Assembly: GCA_947498645.1 (NCBI GenBank)
Contig: CANMKS010000001.1
Location: 1,340,032 to 1,404,031, forward strand
Direction of reading: 5' to 3'
Length of the DNA stretch: 64,000 nucleotides
Source: an uncultured Paracoccaceae bacterium
Lineage (GTDB): Bacteria; Pseudomonadota; Alphaproteobacteria; Rhodobacterales; Rhodobacteraceae
The position numbers and the translations under genes are program-made. Shown piece after piece: positions 29,995 to 39,331 of this stretch; the first letter of the stretch is position 1; every line of letters begins with the position of its first letter. The notes below the pieces were generated by a model, which worked only from the letters and a program-made list of their open reading frames with translations, made no database searches and was not told the DNA's origin.

Positions 29995-32880
29995 ATGCTG
30001 AGGAAAAAGACGAAAGGTTACACACGCCGGTCTGGCCGCACACCCATTGCGGTGAACAAAGGGGCGAATGTCGTCGACAGGCGTGGGTTTCTACGTGGGT
30101 CCGGCCTTGCGATTGGCGGGTTGACTGCAATTGCGGCCACGGGCGGCACTGTCACGCAGGCGACGGCGCAGACTGCCGCGACACGCGCGGTTGAAACCAT
30201 CAAGTCGGTCTGCACCCACTGTTCGGTCGGCTGCACGGTGATCGCCGAGGTCGACAACGGCGTCTGGACCGGGCAGGAACCCGGCTGGGACAGCCCCTTT
30301 AACCTTGGGGCGCATTGCGCCAAGGGATCAGCAGTGCGCGAGCACGCCCATGGCGAGCGTCGCCTCAAGTACCCGATGAAGAAAGAAAACGGCGAGTGGG
30401 TGCGCATCAGCTGGGAAGACGCGATCAACGAGATCGGCGACAGCATGTTGAGCATCCGCGAGGAAAGCGGGCCGGATTCGGTGTATTGGCTTGGATCGGC
30501 CAAGCACAACAACGAACAAGCCTATCTGTTCCGCAAGTTTGCCGCCTATTGGGGTACAAACAACGTCGATCACCAGGCGCGGATTTGCCACTCGACCACT
30601 GTGGCCGGGGTGGCAAACACATGGGGCTACGGCGCCATGACCAACAGCTACAATGATATTCATAACTCGCGTGCAATCTTTCTGATTGGCGGCAACCCGG
30701 CCGAGGCACACCCTGTGTCCTTGCTGCATATGCTGAAAGCCAAAGAGCAGAACAACGCGCCTCTGATCGTTTGTGATCCGCGATTTACACGGACAGCTGC
30801 ACACGCTGACGAATACGTCCGCTTCCGGCCCGGTACCGACGTTGCGCTGGTCTGGGGTATTCTGTGGCACATCTTTGAAAACGGATGGGAAGATCAGGAA
30901 TTCATCCGCACCCGCGTCTGGGGCATGGACGAGATCAGAACAGAAGTGGCCCGCTGGACGCCAGAGGAAGTCGAGCGTGTCACAGGCACACCCGGTAGCC
31001 AGCTGGAACGTGTTGCACGTACACTTGCCAATAACCGTCCGGGCACGGTGATCTGGTGCATGGGTGGTACACAGCACACCAACGGCAACAACAATACCCG
31101 CGCCTACTGTGTGTTGCAGCTTGCCCTTGGCAACATGGGGACCGCCGGTGGTGGTACCAACATCTTCCGCGGCCACGACAACGTGCAGGGCGCAACAGAC
31201 CTTGGCGTTCTTGCGGATACGCTGCCAGGTTACTACGGCCTGTCTGCCGGATCATGGGCCCACTGGGCGCGCGTCTGGGAAGAAGACCTTGATTGGCTCA
31301 AGGGCCGGTTCAGTCAGGAAACCGTTGGCGAGACGCCGATGATGAACCTGACGGGTATTCCGGTCAGCCGCTGGATTGACGGCGTATTGGAGGATGCTGA
31401 AAACATCGACCAGCCCGACAACACCCGAGCGATGGTGCTATGGGGCCATGCGCCAAACTCTCAGACCCGTCAGAAGGAAATGAAGACGGCGATGGAGGAG
31501 CTGGACCTGCTTGTCGTGGTCGACCCTTATCCGACCGTGTCAGCCGTGTTGCAGGACCGCGAGGATGGCGTCTATTTGCTGCCAGCCTGTACCCAGTTCG
31601 AAACCCGCGGTTCAGTGACCGCGTCGAACCGGTCGTTGCAGTGGCGTGACAAGGTGGTCGATCCGATCTTTGAATCAAAGACCGATCACTGGATCATGGC
31701 GCGTTTTGCAGAAAAATTTGGTTTCCATGATGAAATCTTCCGCAACATCGCCATGGACGACGGCGATGAGCCAAATATCGAGGATATCACACGCGAATTT
31801 AACCGTGGCATGTGGACCATCGGTTACACCGGCCAAAGCCCTGAACGCATGAAGATGCATATGGCCAATCAGCACACCTTTGATCGCACGACCCTGCGCG
31901 CGGTCGGCGGGCCCGCTGATGGAGATTACTACGGGATGCCATGGCCCAGCTGGGGCACGCCCGAGATGAATCACCCCGGCACGGCGAACCTTTACGACAT
32001 GTCGTTGCCAGTGGCCGAAGGTGGTTTGACCTTCCGCGCCCGTTTTGGTGTGGAACGGGATGGCGACAATCTGTTGGCCGAAGGTGTGTTCAACCCCGGT
32101 TCCGAGATCGAGGATGGCTATCCAGAGTTCACCATGCAGATGCTGATGGACCTTGGGTGGGACAGTGATCTGACGGATGACGAACGCGCCGCGATTGATG
32201 CTGTGGCTGGTCCCAATACCAACTGGAAAACCGACCTTTCGGGTGGCATCCAGCGGGTGGCGATTGCCCATGGCTGTGCGCCGTTTGGCAATGCCAAGGC
32301 GCGGGCCGTGGTTTGGACGTTCCCGGATCCGGTGCCGATCCACCGCGAACCGCTTTACTCCAACCGGCGCGATCTGGTGGCAGAATTCCCAACCTATGAG
32401 GACAAAAAGTTCTGGCGCTTGCCGACCATGTACGCCTCAATTCAGGAACAGGATTTCTCTGAAGAATATCCGATCATCCTGACCTCGGGTCGTCTGGTGG
32501 AATACGAAGGTGGTGGGGATGAAAGCCGTTCCAACCCCTGGCTTGCCGAATTGCAGCAGGACATGTTCGTTGAAATCAACACGCGCGATGCCAACAACCT
32601 TGGTGTGCGTGATGGTGCACAGGTCTGGGTAGAAGGCCCCGAAGGCGGCAAGGTCAAAGTCATGGCCATGGTCACCGAACGGGTTGGCGAAGGCGTCGCC
32701 TTTATGCCCTTCCACTTTGGCGGGCACCTAGAGGGGGTCGATCTGCGGGATAAATACCCCGAAGGTGCAGATCCTTACGTACTTGGCGAAAGCAGCAACA
32801 CCGCACAGACGTACGGCTATGACAGCGTAACCCAGATGCAAGAGACCAAAGCGACTCTTTGCAAAATCTGGACAGCATAA
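29995..32880 (+). CDS. fdhA: Formate dehydrogenase catalytic subunit (Mo/W-bisMGD)
   Basis: The 961-residue precursor oxidises formate to CO2 in the periplasm. A Tat signal has R29-R30 in DRRGFLRGSG. The N-terminal 4Fe-4S site is C73, C76, C80 and C108, followed by K110 near the pterin. QARICHSTTVAG places C198-H199 where other formate dehydrogenases have Sec/Cys-His, so this is the cysteine form. DHQARICHS and later NIFRGHDNVQG fit bisMGD binding, and the C-terminal beta-barrel is complete. GGGAGGAA precedes the start. fdhB follows after 12 bp. The tup genes suggest tungsten, not proven. Confidence 0.95.
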   Translation: MLRKKTKGYTRRSGRTPIAVNKGANVVDRRGFLRGSGLAIGGLTAIAATGGTVTQATAQTAATRAVETIKSVCTHCSVGCTVIAEVDNGVWTGQEPGWDSPFNLGAHCAKGSAVREHAHGERRLKYPMKKENGEWVRISWEDAINEIGDSMLSIREESGPDSVYWLGSAKHNNEQAYLFRKFAAYWGTNNVDHQARICHSTTVAGVANTWGYGAMTNSYNDIHNSRAIFLIGGNPAEAHPVSLLHMLKAKEQNNAPLIVCDPRFTRTAAHADEYVRFRPGTDVALVWGILWHIFENGWEDQEFIRTRVWGMDEIRTEVARWTPEEVERVTGTPGSQLERVARTLANNRPGTVIWCMGGTQHTNGNNNTRAYCVLQLALGNMGTAGGGTNIFRGHDNVQGATDLGVLADTLPGYYGLSAGSWAHWARVWEEDLDWLKGRFSQETVGETPMMNLTGIPVSRWIDGVLEDAENIDQPDNTRAMVLWGHAPNSQTRQKEMKTAMEELDLLVVVDPYPTVSAVLQDREDGVYLLPACTQFETRGSVTASNRSLQWRDKVVDPIFESKTDHWIMARFAEKFGFHDEIFRNIAMDDGDEPNIEDITREFNRGMWTIGYTGQSPERMKMHMANQHTFDRTTLRAVGGPADGDYYGMPWPSWGTPEMNHPGTANLYDMSLPVAEGGLTFRARFGVERDGDNLLAEGVFNPGSEIEDGYPEFTMQMLMDLGWDSDLTDDERAAIDAVAGPNTNWKTDLSGGIQRVAIAHGCAPFGNAKARAVVWTFPDPVPIHREPLYSNRRDLVAEFPTYEDKKFWRLPTMYASIQEQDFSEEYPIILTSGRLVEYEGGGDESRSNPWLAELQQDMFVEINTRDANNLGVRDGAQVWVEGPEGGKVKVMAMVTERVGEGVAFMPFHFGGHLEGVDLRDKYPEGADPYVLGESSNTAQTYGYDSVTQMQETKATLCKIWTA

Positions 32881-32892
32881 GGGAGACAGACG

Positions 32893-33486
32893 ATGGCTAG
32901 AGCAAAATTCCTCGTCGACGCTGAACGCTGCATTGAATGCAACGCCTGCGTCACCGCATGTAAGAACGAACATGAAGTGCCTTGGGGCATCAACCGCCGC
33001 AAGGTGGTCACCATCAATGACGGCCAACCGGGCGAGCGGTCAATCTCGGTCGCGTGTATGCATTGTTCGGACGCGCCATGTATGGCGGTCTGCCCGACCG
33101 ACTGCTTTTACCAGACGGCGGATGGTGTGGTCCTGCACTCAAAAGACTTGTGCATCGGCTGCGGCTATTGCTTCTACGCGTGTCCCTTTGGCGCGCCGCA
33201 GTTTCCGCAAGCCGGCAACTTTGGATCACGCGGCAAGATGGACAAATGTACATTCTGTGCTGGTGGTCCGGAAGAAAACAACTCCAGCGCTGAGTTCGCC
33301 AAATATGGCCGCAACCGGATTGCCGAAGGCAAGTTGCCGATCTGCGCCGAGATGTGTGCAACCAAAGCCCTCTTGGCGGGTGATGGTGACACGGTGTCGG
33401 GGATCTACCGTGAGCGTGTCGTTGCCCGTGGGTTTGGGTCTGGCGCATGGGGCTGGGGAACGGCCTATGATCAAAAGGGCGGCTAA
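32893..33486 (+). CDS. fdhB: Formate dehydrogenase iron-sulfur subunit
   Basis: The 197-residue electron-transfer subunit has four 4Fe-4S motifs: CIECNACVTACKNE, CMHCSDAPCMAVCP, CIGCGYCFYACPFG and the split KCTFC...CAEMC. This is the FdnH/FdoH-like layout without a long C-terminal membrane anchor. It passes electrons from FdhA to the cytochrome b subunit. GGGAGA precedes the ATG. A hairpin lies between it and fdhC. Confidence 0.94.
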   Translation: MARAKFLVDAERCIECNACVTACKNEHEVPWGINRRKVVTINDGQPGERSISVACMHCSDAPCMAVCPTDCFYQTADGVVLHSKDLCIGCGYCFYACPFGAPQFPQAGNFGSRGKMDKCTFCAGGPEENNSSAEFAKYGRNRIAEGKLPICAEMCATKALLAGDGDTVSGIYRERVVARGFGSGAWGWGTAYDQKGG

Positions 33487-33505
33487 CCGCTTTATTTGTA
33501 TCAAC

Positions 33506-33540
33506 AAAAGGGGCGGCCTGTCTTGGGTCGCCCTTCTTTG
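33506..33540 (+). terminator. Terminator-like hairpin between fdhB and fdhC
   Basis: GGGCG (33511-33515) pairs with CGCCC (33529-33533), extended by flanking A/T pairs and followed by TTCTTT. The stem is imperfect. It could partly end transcription after fdhB and so set the subunit ratio, with read-through into fdhC. Confidence 0.4.
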
Positions 33541-33563
33541 ATCCGCCGAAAGAGGACTGAACT

Positions 33564-34751
33564 ATGCTACGCATCCTTGCCATGATTTCGCTGTTTTGGG
33601 CCGTTGCCCTTGTGCCTGCTACGGCACAGGAAGTTGCCGATGATGCGCGTGCTGCAACCGGTGGTGCGCAAACGCTGGAAGATATTCTGCGCAGGCAAGA
33701 AGGCCTGAAAATGGATGACAGTTTCCGAAGTGATCTGACCGGCGATCCGGACGCTGCGGCGGCGTCCACTGATCAACTGGGGACTTTGGGTGGCGCATCA
33801 GACCCCGACCTTTGGCGCGGCCTACGCTACAACGCGGCAGACGTTAGCACACAGGGACGGGGCCCTGCGGCAACGACGTTGATCCAAGATGGTGGCATGT
33901 GGTGGCTGTCGTTCCGTGAAGGGCTGCTTTTGTCCTTTGGTGCGTATCTGATGGGCGGCACACTATTGGCGCTGGGGCTGTTTTATCTGGTCCGGGGGCG
34001 GATCCGCATTGATGGTGAAAAAACGGGGCGCTCGATCACACGCTTCAAGGCGTTTGAAAGGTTTGGTCACTGGCTCTTGGCCACGTCGTTCCTGATCCTT
34101 GGGGCGACCGGTCTTATTACGCTCTTCGGTCGCAAGTTTCTGATCCCTGTCTTCGGCCCCGAAAGTTTTTCGACAATCGCGGTTGGCAGCAAGTGGGTTC
34201 ACAACAACATATCATGGGCGTTCATCGTCGCTCTTGTCATCATTTTTGTGGTCTGGGTGGTCCACAACATTCCTGACAGGACGGATTTGCGCTGGATGGC
34301 CAAGGCTGGTGGTCTGTTCGGTGGGGAACATCCGCCAGCCAAGAAATTCAACGCGGGGCAAAAGCTGATCTTCTGGTCGGTTATTATCCTGGGCGGCTCG
34401 ATTGCGGCGTCGGGTCTGTCACTTCTGTTCCCGTTTGAATTCAATTTGTTTGGGCACACGTTCTCTACGCTCAATAGCTGGGGCGTGCCGGGGTGGTTTG
34501 GGGCCGGTGATCTGCCTTATCCGCTACAGCCGCAGGAAGAGATGCAATATACCCAGCTTTGGCACGCAATCGTCAGTTTTGTCCTGCTGGCGATCATCTT
34601 TGCGCATATCTACCTTGGTTCGGTCGGGATGGAAGGTGCCTTTGATGCAATGGGCAAAGGCGAAGTCGAAGAACAATGGGCGCGCGAACATCACAGTATC
34701 TGGGCCGAGGAAACACTTGGTGCCAAGCAATCCAAGGAAGGGGGCGCGTGA
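33564..34751 (+). CDS. fdhC: Formate dehydrogenase cytochrome b subunit
   Basis: The 395-residue protein starts with a signal peptide (MLRILAMISLFWAVALVPATA), then about 100 periplasmic residues, then several membrane segments of the FdnI/FdoI cytochrome b type. Candidate haem-ligand histidines are in FERFGHWLLATSF, VVWVVHNIPD and QLWHAIVSFV, and HIYLG near the end. It anchors FdhAB and reduces quinone. The N-terminal extension is longer than in E. coli FdnI but common in alphaproteobacterial homologues. The next small gene starts 1 bp after the stop. Confidence 0.92.
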   Translation: MLRILAMISLFWAVALVPATAQEVADDARAATGGAQTLEDILRRQEGLKMDDSFRSDLTGDPDAAAASTDQLGTLGGASDPDLWRGLRYNAADVSTQGRGPAATTLIQDGGMWWLSFREGLLLSFGAYLMGGTLLALGLFYLVRGRIRIDGEKTGRSITRFKAFERFGHWLLATSFLILGATGLITLFGRKFLIPVFGPESFSTIAVGSKWVHNNISWAFIVALVIIFVVWVVHNIPDRTDLRWMAKAGGLFGGEHPPAKKFNAGQKLIFWSVIILGGSIAASGLSLLFPFEFNLFGHTFSTLNSWGVPGWFGAGDLPYPLQPQEEMQYTQLWHAIVSFVLLAIIFAHIYLGSVGMEGAFDAMGKGEVEEQWAREHHSIWAEETLGAKQSKEGGA

Positions 34752-34752
34752 T

Positions 34753-34881
34753 ATGAAAGCTTTCCTTTTTTCGCTTCTGGCGCTGGTCGTCATCTCTGTT
34801 GGGGCGAACCAGATTCTGGTCCGCATGGAAGATGCCGGGGCAATAGGAAGTACGACATCGGTTAATGCGCGGGTGGATTGA
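34753..34881 (+). CDS. 42-residue single-span membrane peptide after fdhC
   Basis: MKAFLFSLLALVVISVGANQ opens a 42-residue product with one hydrophobic segment (about 3-20) and a short polar tail. It begins 1 bp after the fdhC stop, so it is probably coupled to it; AAGGAAGGGG lies about 18 bp upstream. It may be an unnoticed small subunit of the membrane complex or a cleaved periplasmic peptide. No family assigned. Confidence 0.55.
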   Translation: MKAFLFSLLALVVISVGANQILVRMEDAGAIGSTTSVNARVD

Positions 34882-34910
34882 ACAGTTCAACCTGCCTTTG
34901 AGCAGCGGGA

Positions 34911-35573
34911 CTAGTTACGACCAGCGGTCATTGCACCGACAATGGCCGTGCGGGAATTGCCGATGTGCAACTCCATGGTTTTTACAGCATCCTCTGTGCG
35001 GCCATCAAACAGGTGACTGACAATTTCCGTATGTTGGTCCCAGACGGAAACGATCACTTCAGGATCGCGCAGCACTTCTGACATGGATCGGCGGATGTGG
35101 TGCCAGTTCGTTTTCATCGAGCATTCAATCACCTGATTGTTGCTCCAATTATAGATCATCTCGTGGAACATCATGTCGGCTTGGACCAAATCGCCAAGTG
35201 TACCTTTCTTCAGGGCCTTTTCACCGATGCGCAGAACCTTATCTGCACGCCGTTTGTCAGCATCAGACAGTGATCTGCCGGCCAGGCGCACAGCGAAAGG
35301 TTCAATAACCGTGCGGTATTCGTAGATCGAACGGAAAAGGTTTTCGTCAAAGGGGGCCACAACAACGCTACGACGACCCGTGTCCTTGACGATGCCATTT
35401 GCCTTGAGGATCGAAATGGCGCTGTTGACTGGCTGGCGCGAGACATCGAGTTTGGCTGCAATTTCGTCCTGGTTCAGTCGTTCGCCAGGCAAAATTTCAC
35501 CGGTGCAAATTGCATTCAAGAGTATCTCGTAGGTTTCGTCGACCAAAGAGCGCTTTGGTTTCACTGCCTCCAT
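34911..35573 (-). CDS. GntR-family transcriptional regulator (FCD domain)
   Basis: The 220-residue regulator has an N-terminal winged helix (GERLNQDEIAAKLDVSRQPV) and an all-helical FCD effector domain, with the metal-ligand-like residues D and H in VQADMMFHEMIYNWS and later HTEIVSHL and MELHIGNSR. FadR-type members bind small organic acids and control catabolic genes. Target genes are uncertain; it faces the fdh operon tail to tail. A dyad 13 bp ahead of its start may be its own operator. Confidence 0.88.
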   Translation of the reverse strand: MEAVKPKRSLVDETYEILLNAICTGEILPGERLNQDEIAAKLDVSRQPVNSAISILKANGIVKDTGRRSVVVAPFDENLFRSIYEYRTVIEPFAVRLAGRSLSDADKRRADKVLRIGEKALKKGTLGDLVQADMMFHEMIYNWSNNQVIECSMKTNWHHIRRSMSEVLRDPEVIVSVWDQHTEIVSHLFDGRTEDAVKTMELHIGNSRTAIVGAMTAGRN

Positions 35574-35585
35574 TTGCCACCCTCG

Positions 35586-35616
35586 TTAATGTTTGCTTAA
35601 CCATATCTAACATTAA
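35586..35616. promoter_or_regulatory. Candidate GntR operator dyad
   Basis: TTAATGTT (35586-35593) and AACATTAA (35609-35616) form an exact inverted repeat with a 15-bp spacer, just upstream of the reverse-strand GntR start. The position suits autoregulation. The arms are A/T-rich, so chance is possible. Confidence 0.45.
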
Positions 35617-35991
35617 TATGCGTGGTGGGTAATTCTTCTTGTATCTCGTGTTCGAGGCAAGGCGCTGCGACGAATGTGCGGCACCAACCAAGGTGGGATT
35701 TTGCCACTCCGAATGCGGCTAGCGCGCGCTCCACTTCGGTTAAGCCCTACGCAACCTCGATCGAACTAAGGCAGCTATCCGCAGAAAAAACGCCTCCTGC
35801 GCAGAAATTGGGCGCAGTATTCTCCAATTTTGGCCACATTCCGGTGTTGTTCTGACTCAAATCGCGACACACCCGGTTTACACTCACCCCCTGACCACCC
35901 CAGCAAGGCGCTGCTCTTTCGTGAGCAGCGCCTATTCTTTCAGGGCATCGGAAGGGCCAATAAGGCAGAATAGAAGACTGAAGGGCATTCA
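35617..35991. other. Non-coding stretch with one strong hairpin
   Basis: I see no gene in this 375-bp interval between the GntR and MFS genes. An 11-bp perfect stem (AGGCGCTGCTC with GAGCAGCGCCT) lies at 35906-35933, about 60 bp past the end of the reverse-strand MFS gene. It lacks a T-tract on the reverse strand, but ATTCTTTC follows on the forward strand. Confidence 0.6.
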
Positions 35992-37158
35992 TCAGTTTCT
36001 GATTAGTTCCTGCTTTTGCTCGTTAATTTGGTGAATGTTTTTTGTCGCTTGATAGGCAAAGAATATGGCAATGGCTGACAGGGCGCCGATCCCGCCGACC
36101 GTCAGAAGCGTCATTGATTGCGCAAGGGCAAAGATCGTCACAACACCACCTACACGCGCAAATGAGATATCAAGGCTGGCGGACAAAGCACTTGTGCCTT
36201 TGGGCGCAAACTTCAAAACCAGCATTGTCGACGGGGCGTTGCTGCAGGCCAAGCCTGCCCCAACGAGCATCGATGCAATTGCCCACATGGCAGGGGCATC
36301 GGCATAATACGCAAGGCCAAATCCGGCGGCGATAAAAGCTGGTGCGATGGTCAGGATGCCACGGACATGAGGCTCATCCACGATGTTTCTCAGCAATGTG
36401 CTCGTTATGGAAAAAGTGAGCCACATGATCGATAGGACCAACCCGATGCTGACGACTGGTACATCGCTTTGCGCAAGTCGAATCGGGACGCAGAATAGGT
36501 AGAATGAAATCGCGCCATAGGTGCAGAAGATATAACCAAACATCAGCCATAGTTTCGGTGATCGTAGCACCTTGGCATGATCTTTGCGGGTTGTGGGTCT
36601 GACTGGGGCGCCGTGCGGAACATCATCGCTTTGCACAACCGCAAGGGCAGCGATTGAGATAATTGCAAAAGTTACGAATGCGATGCGCCAGCCAAACCCG
36701 GCCAACACGCTGCCATACAGAAGCGGCGCAAGTGCTGCGGCATAGCCTGCAACGCTGCCCCAGAGGATGAGGATTCTGCCGGGCTTATCTGGTGATGCTC
36801 GTGTCAGAAGGATGGGCACCAGAGGCGAGAATATCCCACCGCCAAAGCCCTGCAAGGCCCGTGCGCTGATAGTGATTTGAAAACTCTCTGCCAATGCGAC
36901 GAATCCGGACCCCAAGGCGAAACAGAGCACGCCGAGGGTAAAGACCTTGGAGGTAGCGAACCGGTCGCCAAGCCACCCGCCCACGAGAACGCCAATAGCA
37001 ACGGCAATGCCATATGCGTTGAAGAACCAGGCCAGTTCTCGGATTGAAAGACCAAACTCTGCCTTGATTGTCGGCAAGAACAGCGGGACCAGCGTGAGCT
37101 CCATCACAAAAGCGATGCTCACGGCAATCGATCCAAAGATGGTTCTACGAGATGACAC
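35992..37158 (-). CDS. MFS transporter, about 12 membrane segments
   Basis: The 388-residue protein has the major facilitator layout. The loop 2-3 signature is visible as GGWLGDRFATSKVFTLG (about residues 60-76), and ARALQGFGGGIFSPLVPI matches the fourth-helix motif typical of drug/proton antiporters and related exporters. The central loop (VVQSDDVPHGAPVRPTTRKDHAK) separates the two six-helix halves. The substrate is unknown. It is isolated from the neighbouring genes by non-coding DNA on both sides. Confidence 0.87.
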   Translation of the reverse strand: MSSRRTIFGSIAVSIAFVMELTLVPLFLPTIKAEFGLSIRELAWFFNAYGIAVAIGVLVGGWLGDRFATSKVFTLGVLCFALGSGFVALAESFQITISARALQGFGGGIFSPLVPILLTRASPDKPGRILILWGSVAGYAAALAPLLYGSVLAGFGWRIAFVTFAIISIAALAVVQSDDVPHGAPVRPTTRKDHAKVLRSPKLWLMFGYIFCTYGAISFYLFCVPIRLAQSDVPVVSIGLVLSIMWLTFSITSTLLRNIVDEPHVRGILTIAPAFIAAGFGLAYYADAPAMWAIASMLVGAGLACSNAPSTMLVLKFAPKGTSALSASLDISFARVGGVVTIFALAQSMTLLTVGGIGALSAIAIFFAYQATKNIHQINEQKQELIRN

Positions 37159-37243
37159 TAAAATGCGGCCAATCGAGGTGGTTTCAATAAAAAATGGTGG
37201 TCTTGTTACACACGATCAACCGAGGTCGAGAACTACGAGGTAT

Positions 37244-38002
37244 TTACCCTTTTGTATCAATTGATGTCAGGGTTGTACGAATGGCTGCAACTTGCGCGCC
37301 GTGCTGCAGCGTCTCTGCCTCTTGCGACAGCGCATTCGCCATATCGTTGGCATTCATCCAAATCAAGTAGTCCTCGTCTGTGACTTGTCGATCCGGTCCG
37401 ATCCATTTGCCGGGCTCGCAATGGCTATAGCCATAGCGCAGATGCGCGCCCTTCGCGGCAAGCTGTTTGGGCACAAGTGCGAACATATAATCGGGGGTCC
37501 AGGTCTGTTGCACGATTTCAAACAGCAAGCGTGACAATAGATTTGTCGCACCGCGGCTGCGCGGCCCACCCAGCCCACGGTTCGGCAACCAGAAATCACC
37601 ATGATAACACACCCTGCCCGTGACAGACTTGAGCGCTTCAGGCCCCATGTAGAACGTCAGGTCAGGGTCTGGCGTTGTGTCGGGTGTGATGTACTTGTGG
37701 CGATGCACCTCAAAGTGTCTACCAAGGGAAATGCCGGGCAAGTCCAGTAGCCGCACAGCCTGTGTATGGATCACCTCATTGGCATCGTTGAAGCCGCAGA
37801 CCCAAAACCCGTTTGTTTCATCAATGAAAGAGCTGGCGGTATCGAAAATCGGATATAAGCCGCCGCGATCAGTCTGAGAGTTGCGGTAGGACCGATACAG
37901 TGAAAAATCGCCGCCAACCTCGACCCGCATACCCGCGTCTTCGAGGTCACGGAGAATACCGGACACGTTCTTGATCATGCCAAAAATACTTTGCGCTGAC
38001 AT
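37244..38002 (-). CDS. Unknown protein, possible GNAT-type fold
   Basis: I do not recognise this protein of about 252 residues with certainty. The start at 38002 has AAGGGA upstream; the longest frame begins at 38068. FWVCGFNDANEVIHTQAVRL and a segment GDFWLPNRGLGGPRSRGATN, followed by LLSRLLFEIVQQTWTPDYMFAL, are arranged like strands 2-5 and the acetyl-CoA loop of GNAT or autoinducer-synthase folds. The C-terminal RYGYSHCEPGKWIGPD is distinctive. It is probably cotranscribed with the LysR-HTH gene 134 bp upstream. Confidence 0.5.
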   Translation of the reverse strand: MSAQSIFGMIKNVSGILRDLEDAGMRVEVGGDFSLYRSYRNSQTDRGGLYPIFDTASSFIDETNGFWVCGFNDANEVIHTQAVRLLDLPGISLGRHFEVHRHKYITPDTTPDPDLTFYMGPEALKSVTGRVCYHGDFWLPNRGLGGPRSRGATNLLSRLLFEIVQQTWTPDYMFALVPKQLAAKGAHLRYGYSHCEPGKWIGPDRQVTDEDYLIWMNANDMANALSQEAETLQHGAQVAAIRTTLTSIDTKG

Positions 38003-38135
38003 CACTGATCCCTTCATCGCCTCGTGCGAGTTGAGCAACACTACTATCAGATCGTGAATATTGTGCACTACTTTTTGGCAAGTTTGCCGGATTTATCACA
38101 CATTTTTGCCACGAATTGCGTTTTCAGAGCGCCAA

Positions 38136-39023
38136 TTACGTTAGGTCGCGCAACGAATCCATCACGATGTGTTCGGGCAGGTCTGGAGGCTCAATGTCTT
38201 TGACTGCATCAATATCGACCTGATCCGTAATGATCGCAAGCACGCTGAGGCCCGGTGTTCCATCAGGAAACACGCAGCCCAAAAGCAAGCGCTGGAACGT
38301 CACCGGCAAGGGTTCTCCGCCATCCTTGGCCAGATAGGCATAGATGTGATCAAGGCGCACGCCCCCTTCTTCGTAGATGCGGGAGTATGCGCCTGCGATG
38401 AATTCATTGTATTCGTCGCCGACATCGTCTTCGTTCATCAGTTTGCCGATCGCGCTTTTTGACCATGCCCAACCGAACCACTTTGCGTAGGCCGATTCCG
38501 ATCCAACATCGACAAAGACCCAGCCTGCAGGGCTCATGCGATAAAGCAGCGAATATGGCCTTATGAGCTCCATCTGTTCGTGTTCGATACGCGTTTCAGC
38601 ATTGCCCCAGGCAACAAAGGCCTTGCGCATCAACGGCAGCCCCCTCAGGGCAACTTGCGACACTGAGTGCTGCTGCGAGAAGAACATCAGCCCGTTTTCG
38701 TCCGTGTACTGAAATTTCTCCAACCCATGTGACGAGTTCTTTTTCAATGAAGACTGACCAGCCCACAAATCAAGCTGCAAAAGCAGTGACTTGGCATCTC
38801 CGAGCGAATCTTTACCTTCGGGCGTCAGATGGTACTGACGATCCACAACTTCAAAAAGCTTCTCGCCGCGGATTGCTTCCAGATCGTTGATGTGGCGGCG
38901 TACTGTCTGGCGGGTTGCGCCAAGCTCTGCACAGGTTTTGGACAGGTTGAGGTTCCTGCTCATGCAGACAAACGCGCGCAGCATGGCGACCGTAACACCG
39001 CTGTTGTTTTTTGACTGGTACAA
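38136..39023 (-). CDS. LysR-type HTH protein with a non-LysR C-terminal domain
   Basis: Residues about 12-70 of the 295-residue protein form a LysR-like winged helix (LRAFVCMSRNLNLSKTCAEL, then GATRQTVRRHINDLE). After that the usual two-lobed LysR effector domain is missing. The C-terminal half, including SLLYRMSPAGWVFVDVG and ESAYAKWFGWAWSKSAIGK, then VTFQRLLLGCVFPDG, looks like a PAS-type sensory domain. It is probably a transcription factor for the adjacent GNAT-like gene. The domain call for the C-terminus is an inference. Confidence 0.6.
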   Translation of the reverse strand: MYQSKNNSGVTVAMLRAFVCMSRNLNLSKTCAELGATRQTVRRHINDLEAIRGEKLFEVVDRQYHLTPEGKDSLGDAKSLLLQLDLWAGQSSLKKNSSHGLEKFQYTDENGLMFFSQQHSVSQVALRGLPLMRKAFVAWGNAETRIEHEQMELIRPYSLLYRMSPAGWVFVDVGSESAYAKWFGWAWSKSAIGKLMNEDDVGDEYNEFIAGAYSRIYEEGGVRLDHIYAYLAKDGGEPLPVTFQRLLLGCVFPDGTPGLSVLAIITDQVDIDAVKDIEPPDLPEHIVMDSLRDLT

Positions 39024-39331
39024 CTTGTCTCCAAGGCATTCGCGGAAATTGAACTTAGCGGATCAATATTATGAATCCGGCGACAAGCGTATCTGAGGTT
39101 GGGAAAATGAGAAGGGGTAGAAACAATGCATTTGCGGCAGCATGGGCATTTTGTTACACGAAGGCATCAATTTTTGTAACTTTTTTAACAGCCATTCACA
39201 CGCCAACACTATTCAACCGACCGCTCACTACTCATAAATGCCCCAAATCGACATATAGGCAGAGATTATTCAAACTGTCGCCATCGTTTGAACACTTTGC
39301 TTTGGAGTATCGAGCGGCGAAAGGAGCTGCA
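39024..39331. other. A/T-rich intergenic region
   Basis: No gene is seen in this 308-bp divergent region. It is markedly more A/T-rich than its surroundings. GTTAC (39153-39157) and GTAAC (39176-39180) form a small inverted repeat that could be a binding site for the LysR-type protein encoded on the left. Confidence 0.5.

Noticed and set aside
35640-35880. Possible transposase or integrase remnant between GntR and MFS genes
   Set aside because: No frame gives a recognisable motif and there are no terminal inverted repeats.
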